Below are positions 1 to 6,070 of a stretch of 10,376 bases of DNA, piece by piece. Below the pieces are notes generated by a model, which had not been told where the DNA came from, did not search any database, and saw only the letters and a program-made list of their open reading frames with translations. The DNA comes from Clostridiaceae bacterium (GTDB lineage: Bacteria > Bacillota > Clostridia > Monoglobales > Firm-18). The position numbers and the translations under genes are program-made. Positions within the stretch are counted from its first letter, which is position 1; every line of letters starts with the position of its first letter. The stretch is from assembly GCA_012511915.1 (NCBI GenBank), contig JAAZFB010000374.1, positions 1-10,376 on the forward strand. Reading direction: 5' to 3'.

Positions 1-1145
1 ACATCACTATCCGGGTTCCAACTACATCTTATTTCTAGCTCGGCAACATTAAAGCCGGCATCTGCAAGCCGTTCCTTTAATATCTTGGTGCACTCACCAC
101 TCCAACCATAGCAACCAAAAACAGCCGCCTTTTTGTTTTTAAATTTCAGCTCTTTTAAAAAGTCAAGCCAGCCCCCTACCGATGACAAAATATTTTGATT
201 TACCGTCGGTGATCCAACAGCAATGGCCTTCGACTTAAACACCTCTGTCATAATATCATTTTTATCGTGCTTTGAAATGTGGAACACCTTTACTTTTGTA
301 TCCGGAAACAGTTTTGAAACTTCGGCGCAAATTTTGTGTGCTATTTTTCTTGTCCCATCCCACATCGAATCAGAAACTATTGTAACTTGATTTTCTTGAT
401 AATTTTGCGACCACTCGTAATACTTTTCTACAATTTGCATCGGGTTATCGCGCCAAATCACACCATGGCTTGTGGCGATAATGTCAATAGGTAGGTTTAA
501 TTCTATAATCTGGTCTATTTTCTTTTTTACAATAGGTGAAAAAGGGTTTAAAATATTTACATAATATTTTAACGCTTCCTCATAGAGCAGGCACTGGTCT
601 GCCTTGTCATTAAACAATTCTTCTACAGCAAAATGTTGCCCGAACGCATCATTTGAAAACAAAATATTATCTTGCGTTAAATAAGTTGCCATGCTGTCGG
701 GCCAGTGCAGCATCGGCATTTCTACAAAAATGAGTTTCTTCGAGTTACCTATATCTACACTGTCTCCGGTTTTAACTACTTTAAAGTTCCATTCAGGATG
801 ATGATATTGTCCCACTAAAGATTTTACGGCATTGGCAGTACAGTATATCGGCGTATCCGGTATCAGTTTCATTAGCTCGGGCAATGAACCACTATGGTCA
901 ATTTCGCCATGGTTAGCAACAATAAAATCTATTTCGTCCAAATTAACTTCTTGCCTTAAATTATCTAAAAATTCTGTTGAATTCGGCTTCCATACAGTAT
1001 CAATAAGCACTGTTTTTTCTTCTCTGATTAAATATGCATTTTGGCTTGAGCCGTGGTTGATGGAATAATCAGCACCATGAAATGTTTTTAGTTCCCAATC
1101 GATTTTTCCTACCCAATATACATTGTTTTTACTAAGCTTTTTCAT
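1..1145 (-). CDS. FprA-type flavodiiron protein (A-type flavoprotein), 3' end beyond window
   Basis: A cytoplasmic flavodiiron protein; the family reduces O2 to water (or NO to N2O) with electrons from rubredoxin or a similar carrier and protects anaerobes from oxygen. I translated 381 residues before the window edge. The N-terminal metallo-beta-lactamase-like domain (about 1-240) has the full di-iron ligand set: H79-x-E81-x-D83-H84, H147, D166 and H227. The flavodoxin-like domain follows from about residue 253, with an FMN-phosphate loop at 259-266 (DSMWDGTR). Family members are near 400 residues, so only about 15-20 C-terminal residues should be missing. The ATG start has AGGGGGAG at 1150-1157. 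It lies 53 bp after the GNAT gene on the same strand; I saw no convincing promoter in that gap, so read-through from the arginine genes is possible. O2 versus NO preference cannot be told from sequence. Family call is very secure. Confidence 0.95.
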   Translation of the reverse strand, partial: MKKLSKNNVYWVGKIDWELKTFHGADYSINHGSSQNAYLIREEKTVLIDTVWKPNSTEFLDNLRQEVNLDEIDFIVANHGEIDHSGSLPELMKLIPDTPIYCTANAVKSLVGQYHHPEWNFKVVKTGDSVDIGNSKKLIFVEMPMLHWPDSMATYLTQDNILFSNDAFGQHFAVEELFNDKADQCLLYEEALKYYVNILNPFSPIVKKKIDQIIELNLPIDIIATSHGVIWRDNPMQIVEKYYEWSQNYQENQVTIVSDSMWDGTRKIAHKICAEVSKLFPDTKVKVFHISKHDKNDIMTEVFKSKAIAVGSPTVNQNILSSVGGWLDFLKELKFKNKKAAVFGCYGWSGECTKILKERLADAGFNVAELEIRCSWNPDSD

Positions 1146-1198
1146 TTGACTCCCCCTGTAACCATATTTATATTTCATAATATAATACTAATACTAAA

Positions 1199-1681
1199 CT
1201 AATCCTCGATTTTATACCGTTTCACGAGCAATGCCCTTGGGTATCCTCTTTCTTTTGATACAGAATGCACTAAAAAGCCTGCATTTTTATAAAAAGTCAT
1301 AAGGGAGCTTATATTTGTGGAAGTGTGTAAATAAAGCTTTTCCACACCTAATTGCTCCATTTTGCTGTCTACCGCAAATATTAGTCTCTTGCCCACGCCG
1401 AGGTTTCTGTATTCGGTCAAAACACCAAAACGGCTTAGATATGCACTTTGTTCTGTATCGTTTATCTCAACTCTTAAACTGCCTATAAGTATACCGTTTA
1501 AATATGCACAATATACATATTTGTTTTGTATATCATATTTCACCGTATCGCAGTCTTCATTTTGGGCATCCGTTTCTTTTGCGCCGGAGGCCTTTGCATA
1601 CCATTCGAACGCCTCTTTTGTGACTTGCATTATCGCCTGTGCATCGTCTAATTCCGCCCTTTTAATTAGTATATCTTTCAT
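1199..1681 (-). CDS. GNAT-family N-acetyltransferase, translationally coupled to argF
   Basis: A 160-residue single-domain acetyl-CoA-dependent N-acetyltransferase. The acetyl-CoA pyrophosphate loop is visible as RFGVLTEYRNLGVGKRL (about residues 84-100), with the R/Q-x-x-G-x-G/A signature as RNLGVG. The later stretch SLMTFYKNAGF is the usual GNAT C-terminal helix and strand, and the protein ends RGYPRALLVKRYK. Its ATG overlaps the argF stop in an ATGA arrangement, and no good Shine-Dalgarno precedes it, so translation is probably coupled to argF. Being in an arginine operon, it could act on an arginine-pathway amino acid; a short N-acetylglutamate synthase is one possibility, but I see no motif that sets substrate. 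The substrate is therefore unknown; membership of the GNAT superfamily is secure. Confidence 0.9.
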   Translation of the reverse strand: MKDILIKRAELDDAQAIMQVTKEAFEWYAKASGAKETDAQNEDCDTVKYDIQNKYVYCAYLNGILIGSLRVEINDTEQSAYLSRFGVLTEYRNLGVGKRLIFAVDSKMEQLGVEKLYLHTSTNISSLMTFYKNAGFLVHSVSKERGYPRALLVKRYKIED

Positions 1682-2601
1682 TGTGCCGACATCAGCCTTA
1701 CCATAACTGCCTTTTGGGCATGCAGCCGGTTTTCGGCTTGGTCAAACACAACCGAAAAGGGCGCATCGATTATATCTTCAGTCATTTCTAAACCTCTGTA
1801 TGCGGGCAGACAGTGTAAAAAGACCGCATCCGGTTTAGCTTGGGAAAACAGCTTTTTATTAACCTGATAAGGCATAAACACCCCTACTCTTTCTTTTTTC
1901 TCGTCCTCTTGACCCATACTTACCCATGTATCGGTATATACCACATCCGCATTTGCAACCGCCTCTTGCGGGTCGGTTGTTACCATTATTCTTGAACCGT
2001 TTTTACGAGCCCTTTGCTCCGCCCTATCAATAATTTCCGCATCGCATTCATATCCCTTTGGTGTTGCAACAGAAAAATTCACACCGGCAATTGCACATGC
2101 CTCTGCAAGCGAATGGGCTACATTATTACCATCGCCGACATACGCAAGCTTTACACCTGTTAAGCAACCTTTTTGCTCGTATATTGTAAATAAATCAGCA
2201 AGGGCTTGACACGGATGATGTTCATCTGTCAGACCGTTTATAACCGGTATTGTACCGCAGCTTGCCAATTCCTCAACATCGCTTTGTTTAAAAGTCCGTA
2301 TCATAATGGCATCTAAATACCTTGATAAAACATTGGCGGTATCATATATCGTCTCTCCTCTGCCTAATTGAATGTCGGCAGAACTCAAAAATAATGAGTA
2401 ACCTCCGAGTTGGTGCATTCCCACCTCAAAAGATACCCTTGTTCGGGTAGACGATTTTGCAAAAATCATGCCGAGTGTTTTTCCGTTTAATAATTTATGG
2501 TCAACACCCTTTTTATTTTCTGTTTTTAGCTTTTGAGTTAAGCTCATTAAATTGGTAAATTCTGTTTCGGTTAAGTCTGATATTTTTAATAAATGTTTCA
2601 T
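1678..2601 (-). CDS. argF: ornithine carbamoyltransferase (arginine biosynthesis)
   Basis: Transfers the carbamoyl group of carbamoyl phosphate to ornithine, giving citrulline and phosphate; the sixth step of arginine synthesis, in the cytoplasm. The 307 residues carry all key motifs: the carbamoyl-phosphate loop STRTR (51-55), HPCQ (129-132), the ornithine-binding DTWVSMG (224-230) and HCLPA (263-267). Length fits the family. I chose the ATG at 2601 because GGAGGTG sits at 2612-2618 with 10 nt spacing and the protein then begins MKHLLKISDL as its relatives do; an in-frame TTG at 2622 would overlap the end of argD. The start lies 1 nt after the argD stop, so the two form one transcript. A catabolic role (arcB) is unlikely, since argD is upstream and neither arcA nor arcC is adjacent. 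Confidence 0.96.
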   Translation of the reverse strand: MKHLLKISDLTETEFTNLMSLTQKLKTENKKGVDHKLLNGKTLGMIFAKSSTRTRVSFEVGMHQLGGYSLFLSSADIQLGRGETIYDTANVLSRYLDAIMIRTFKQSDVEELASCGTIPVINGLTDEHHPCQALADLFTIYEQKGCLTGVKLAYVGDGNNVAHSLAEACAIAGVNFSVATPKGYECDAEIIDRAEQRARKNGSRIMVTTDPQEAVANADVVYTDTWVSMGQEDEKKERVGVFMPYQVNKKLFSQAKPDAVFLHCLPAYRGLEMTEDIIDAPFSVVFDQAENRLHAQKAVMVRLMSAQ

Positions 2602-2602
2602 A

Positions 2603-3778
2603 TTATTCCAACACCTCCGCAAATGTTTTTACAAATAAGTCGATATCCGTCTTTGTTATTATTAGTGGCGGTAATAAACGTATGGTATCGCCTACAACAC
2701 CGCATAAATATCCTCTTTCGAACATCTTTTTAACGACATCCTTTGCACCGTCTTTAAGCTCTATACCAATCATAAGCCCTTTGCCCCTTAATTGCTTTAT
2801 TCTATCAGAACAAAGTGCTTTTAATGTTTCAATAAAATACGAGCCCATTTTTGCACTGTTTTGGACAACTCCATCTGATTCAAAGCATTCAAGCACAGCA
2901 AGCGCTGCCCGACAAGCTAAGGGATTTCCACCAAAAGTACTGCCATGATCCCCTTGCCCGAATGCACAGCAAAAGTCTTTAGCACAAACCGCACCTATCG
3001 GCACACCTGCACCAAGCGCCTTTGCGAGCGTAAATATATCCGGATGTATGTTAAAATGCTCGTAACAAAACATTTTTCCTGTACGCCCCATGCCCGTTTG
3101 TATCTCATCGAAAATCAACAGTATTCCCTTTTCATTACAAAGTGTCCTTACTTTGGATGCATATTCGGGTTCAAGCTCAAAAACACCATGTTCTCCCTGT
3201 ATCGGCTCAAGCATAATTGCACAAGTGTTTTCGCTTATTGCATTGTTCAATCCCTCAAAATCATTGAGCCCAACATATTTAAAAGTCGGCATCAGCGGCT
3301 TGTATGGATTCTGATATTTTTCTTGCCCCGTCGCAGCAATCGTCGCAAGCGTACGCCCGTGAAAGGAGTTTTTTAGGGTAATAACCTCGTTTTTATGCGG
3401 TTGCCCCTTTTTATAGAAATAGAGCCTTGCAAGTTTTAATGCGGCTTCGTTTGCCTCTGCACCGCTGTTAGAGAAAAATACTTTATCCGCACACGAAAGT
3501 TCAATCAGCTTTTGTGCAAGTAGTGTCTGATTTTTTATATAATAAAGATTAGATGTATGAATTAACTTGTCAATCTGATCATGCAAAGCGGCCTTGACTT
3601 TAGGGTTACAGTGCCCCAATGCATTTACCGCAATGCCGCCTAAAAAGTCCGCATATCTTTTATTATCCTCAGTGTATAAATATAAACCCTCACCCCGTTC
3701 AAAACAAACTTGCGTCCTTTCCCCAAAAGTGTTCATATAATACTTTTTGTCCAATGACACAATATCTTCTAAGTTCAT
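2603..3778 (-). CDS. argD: acetylornithine aminotransferase, PLP-dependent
   Basis: Converts N-acetylglutamate semialdehyde to N2-acetylornithine with glutamate as amino donor; a class-III PLP aminotransferase. In the 391-residue product I see the phosphate-binding SNSGAEAN (103-110), SFHGRTLAT (138-146), EPIQGE (191-196), FDEIQTGMGRTG with the PLP-ring aspartate D224, the Schiff-base lysine K253 in LAKALGAG, and STFGGNPLA (280-288). The ATG at 3778 is preferred: AAGGTGG lies at 3788-3794 with 9 nt spacing. An in-frame TTG at 3799 would include the Shine-Dalgarno in the coding region. It is the first gene of the leftward operon and is followed at once by argF. argC, argJ and argB are not next to it, unlike many clostridial arg clusters. 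Ornithine aminotransferase is the main alternative, but the operon partner supports argD. Confidence 0.95.
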   Translation of the reverse strand: MNLEDIVSLDKKYYMNTFGERTQVCFERGEGLYLYTEDNKRYADFLGGIAVNALGHCNPKVKAALHDQIDKLIHTSNLYYIKNQTLLAQKLIELSCADKVFFSNSGAEANEAALKLARLYFYKKGQPHKNEVITLKNSFHGRTLATIAATGQEKYQNPYKPLMPTFKYVGLNDFEGLNNAISENTCAIMLEPIQGEHGVFELEPEYASKVRTLCNEKGILLIFDEIQTGMGRTGKMFCYEHFNIHPDIFTLAKALGAGVPIGAVCAKDFCCAFGQGDHGSTFGGNPLACRAALAVLECFESDGVVQNSAKMGSYFIETLKALCSDRIKQLRGKGLMIGIELKDGAKDVVKKMFERGYLCGVVGDTIRLLPPLIITKTDIDLFVKTFAEVLE

Positions 3779-3811
3779 AGTATCCAACCACCTTAACAAT
3801 TAATTAGCAAC

Positions 3812-3840
3812 ATTATACACCCGTTTGCATAAATATGCAA
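3812..3840 (-). promoter_or_regulatory. promoter of argD-argF
   Basis: On the minus strand there is a -35 TTGCAT (3835-3840), a 17-nt spacer and a perfect -10 TATAAT (3812-3817). This puts the RNA start near 3805, about 25 nt before argD. It fits a housekeeping sigma-A promoter. Confidence 0.8.
3825..3840. promoter_or_regulatory. ArgR/AhrC-type ARG box
   Basis: TTGCATAAATATGCAA is a palindrome with 7-bp arms around an AA centre. Its length and AT-rich middle resemble ARG boxes, which are bound by the arginine repressor when arginine is plentiful. It covers the -35 hexamer of the argD promoter, the right place for repression. The repressor gene is not in the window, so the protein assignment is inferred. 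Confidence 0.7.
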
Positions 3841-3942
3841 GTATTATATTATTTGTTTTTGAAATAATTTATGTTATCAACTATTTATACTAACCCTATT
3901 AATATTTCAACAAAAATTTTTTCACATTTTTTTAAAAAAGTA

Positions 3943-3971
3943 TTGCATTAAATAAAAAAGGATGGTATAAT
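3943..3971 (+). promoter_or_regulatory. promoter of the ctsR operon
   Basis: A -35 TTGCAT (3943-3948), 17-nt spacer and -10 TATAAT (3966-3971) preceded by TGG give an extended -10 sigma-A promoter. Transcription should begin near 3978, immediately before the CtsR operator. No SigB-type promoter was seen. Confidence 0.85.
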
Positions 3972-3980
3972 ATTATCAAA

Positions 3981-3997
3981 GGTCAAAGAAGGTCAAA
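3981..3997 (+). promoter_or_regulatory. CtsR operator
   Basis: GGTCAAAGAAGGTCAAA matches the CtsR consensus RGTCAAANANRGTCAAA at every defined position. It starts a few bases after the predicted RNA start, so bound CtsR would block its own operon until heat or arginine phosphorylation releases it. Further half-sites follow: GTCAAC at 3998-4003 and GTCAAA at 4020-4025. Confidence 0.95.
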
Positions 3998-4017
3998 GTC
4001 AACAGGCGGTGTTTCTT

Positions 4018-4470
4018 TTGTCAAAAGTCAGTGAAATGATAGAAAACTTTATAAAACAAATGCTTATGTTTGCCGAGGGTGAAACAATTGATATTCAACG
4101 AAACGAATTGGCTAACCAGTTCGGATGTTCACCGTCTCACATTAATTATGTCATATCAACGCGTTTTACAAGCGATCATGGGTACATTATTGAAAGCCGC
4201 AGAGGCGGCAGCGGGTTTATACGAATAACCAAGATGCGCCTTGAGCAACCTGATTATATCATGCATATCGTTGGTGCAATTGGGGAATCAATTACTTTTA
4301 AACAAGCCACTACTTTTATAAACGGTTGCGTTGAAAACGGTGCAATAACAAAAAGGGAACACCAAATCATAAAAGCGGCTATTAGTGATAAGACCCTCAT
4401 AAACACCGGTATACACACTGATAAATTGCGTGCAAAAATATTAAAAAACATGCTGCTGTATCTATATTAG
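4018..4470 (+). CDS. ctsR: CtsR, repressor of class III stress genes
   Basis: Dimeric winged-helix repressor of clp genes, inactivated by heat and by McsB. The 150 residues show the N-terminal helix-turn-helix (about 25-50, with LANQFGCSPSHINYVISTRFTS) followed by the wing ESRRGGSGFIRI (59-70). The wing glycines are the heat-sensing part in known CtsR; here one of the usual four is serine (G63-G64-S65-G66). The C-terminal domain (about 75-150) is the dimerisation part and McsB/ClpC contact region. I chose the TTG at 4018: AGGCGG at 4004-4009 is 8 nt upstream and the product begins MSKVSEMIENF, as in relatives. A GTG at 4009 is in frame but overlaps that Shine-Dalgarno. First gene of the operon, under the operator at 3981-3997. 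Confidence 0.95.
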   Translation: MSKVSEMIENFIKQMLMFAEGETIDIQRNELANQFGCSPSHINYVISTRFTSDHGYIIESRRGGSGFIRITKMRLEQPDYIMHIVGAIGESITFKQATTFINGCVENGAITKREHQIIKAAISDKTLINTGIHTDKLRAKILKNMLLYLY

Positions 4471-4492
4471 TACACTGTCCAGCGATATTATT

Positions 4493-4558
4493 CACACCAT
4501 ATCCTGCTCACGATATGTGTGTGGTGCCAGTAATAACGAATTATGTGAGCAGAAAGGA
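4493..4558 (+). promoter_or_regulatory. possible RNA structure in the ctsR-mcsA spacer
   Basis: The spacer can form a hairpin pairing 4493-4503 with 4512-4523 (11 bp, one bulged base at 4518) with the 8-nt loop CTGCTCAC (4504-4511). That loop is perfectly complementary to GTGAGCAG at 4545-4552, which touches the mcsA Shine-Dalgarno (AAAGGA, 4553-4558). The two pairings compete or form a pseudoknot. A role in mcsA translation is only inferred. Confidence 0.4.
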
Positions 4559-4568
4559 TACGAATATT

Positions 4569-5054
4569 ATGTTATGTAATAATTGCAAGGAAAAACAAGC
4601 GACAGTACATTTTGTAAAAGTTATAAACGGAGTAAAAATGGAAATGCATTTGTGCGAAAAATGCGCACCGTTAGCCCAAAAACAATTTGCACCCATAAAA
4701 AGTTTCGATATTACGGTAAGTGACATTATAAACAGCTTATTAGGCGGTGAAGCCGCCCTACCCATCGCCAAATGCAACTTTTGCAACACAACTCTTGATG
4801 TTTTTTCCCAAACAGGCAAGCTTGGCTGTGCCGAATGTTATGAAGCGTTCAGTCAACAACTAATCGACCCTCTAAAACGCATACATGGGAGCGACCGACA
4901 TATCGGCAAAGTTCCTAAACGCACCGGTGATGGTGTAAGCAAAATCACAAAATTAAAAAAACAATTAGCGGATGCAATAGCCTCAGAAAATTTTGAAGAA
5001 GCTGCGGCAATACGCGACCAAATCAGATTGCTTGAAGGAGGCGAACAGGCATGA
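4569..5054 (+). CDS. mcsA: McsA, zinc-binding activator of the McsB arginine kinase
   Basis: Small adaptor that activates McsB and helps couple it to ClpC; in the cytoplasm. The 161 residues hold two four-cysteine zinc sites: C3-x2-C6 with C29-x2-C32, and C69-x2-C72 with C87-x2-C90. A C-terminal UVR motif follows at about 126-156 (KLKKQLADAIASENFEEAA...), the same motif found in the ClpC middle domain and UvrB. I chose the ATG at 4569 with AAAGGA at 4553-4558, since the first CxxC then comes at once as in family members; an upstream in-frame ATG at 4515 adds 18 residues unlike the family. Its stop overlaps the mcsB start as ATGA, so the two are translationally coupled, in keeping with their joint complex. 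Confidence 0.95.
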   Translation: MLCNNCKEKQATVHFVKVINGVKMEMHLCEKCAPLAQKQFAPIKSFDITVSDIINSLLGGEAALPIAKCNFCNTTLDVFSQTGKLGCAECYEAFSQQLIDPLKRIHGSDRHIGKVPKRTGDGVSKITKLKKQLADAIASENFEEAAAIRDQIRLLEGGEQA

Positions 5055-6046
5055 AATGGTATGTTGCTTCAGGTCCCGATGGTGATGTGGTAATAAGCTC
5101 CCGAATACGGCTTGCACGAAATATTAAAGGCTACCCCTTTGCAAATGCCTTATCCGACATTCAAAGCAAAGAGGTGCTAGAAAAATGTAAAAAAGCGTCA
5201 CAGCCGCTAAAGCTAAAATATCTTTCGATGGAAACTACACCCGCAACAAAAAGGCAAATGCTTCTGGAATGCCATCTGATAAGCCCGGAAATGCTTAATG
5301 ATACGAAAAATAAAGCCGTTTTACTTTCAGATGACGAACAGACAAGCATTTTGTTGGGGGAGGAAGACCACATCAGGATACAATGTATGAAACCTGGGCT
5401 AAATTTATCCGAAGCGTTTAGTCTTGCCGATAAAACAGATGATGTTCTCGAAGAAACGCTTGATTTCAGTTTCAACCCCCGTTTTGGATATGCCACATGC
5501 TGTCCCACAAATACAGGTACCGGACTTAGGGCATCATGTATGCTCCATCTGCCGGCGATAACTTATACCGGATACATTGATACGTTGCTTGCTACTGTTG
5601 GCAAATTGGGAATGACAGTGCGCGGGGTATACGGCGAGGGTACAAAGGCAAAGGGAAATATGTATCAAATATCAAATCAAATAACCCTTGGTATTGATGA
5701 GCAAGATTCCGTAAAAAGATTGCATGAACTTGTTAAAATGGTTGCAGAAAAAGAGCGCAACATGCAAGAAACAATGGAAAAAGAAAGCGGCAATAAACTG
5801 GCGGACACAATTTGGAGGTCATACGGCATACTTAAAAATGCGCGGATGCTCACTTCGGAGGAAGCATACAAACTTTTATCTGATATGCGGTTAGGGGTTA
5901 ACCTTGGTATATTAACGAATGTACCGATAGAATTGATAAACGAACTTATTATTATTACCGGTCCGGCACACATAGCGGATAAATGTACTGAAAACACTCA
6001 TCAAAACAGGGATAAAACACGCGCGAATATAGTCCGCAGAAAATAA
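5051..6046 (+). CDS. mcsB: McsB, protein arginine kinase
   Basis: Phosphorylates arginine side chains of CtsR and of aberrant proteins; phosphoarginine is the degradation tag read by ClpC-ClpP. The fold is that of phosphagen kinases. Visible landmarks in the 331 residues are the nucleotide-binding SSRIRLARN (16-24), the acidic EEDH (104-107) that contains the likely catalytic glutamate, CPTNTGTGLRAS (151-162) with the conserved cysteine C151, and EGTKAKGNMYQISNQ (196-210). Near the C-terminus RDKTRA (320-325) fits the RDxxRA phosphoarginine-receptor motif used for allosteric activation in Bacillus McsB. It is somewhat shorter than Bacillus McsB (around 350-360), mainly through a short N-terminus before GPDGD. 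Overlaps mcsA by 4 bp; clpC follows after 24 nt. Confidence 0.96.
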   Translation: MKWYVASGPDGDVVISSRIRLARNIKGYPFANALSDIQSKEVLEKCKKASQPLKLKYLSMETTPATKRQMLLECHLISPEMLNDTKNKAVLLSDDEQTSILLGEEDHIRIQCMKPGLNLSEAFSLADKTDDVLEETLDFSFNPRFGYATCCPTNTGTGLRASCMLHLPAITYTGYIDTLLATVGKLGMTVRGVYGEGTKAKGNMYQISNQITLGIDEQDSVKRLHELVKMVAEKERNMQETMEKESGNKLADTIWRSYGILKNARMLTSEEAYKLLSDMRLGVNLGILTNVPIELINELIIITGPAHIADKCTENTHQNRDKTRANIVRRK

Positions 6047-6070
6047 TAAAGCAGAGAGGAATGATAAATT

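Noticed and set aside
4009..4017. GTG at 4009 as the ctsR start
   Set aside because: It overlaps the only Shine-Dalgarno (AGGCGG, 4004-4009). The TTG at 4018 has correct spacing and gives the family-like N-terminus.
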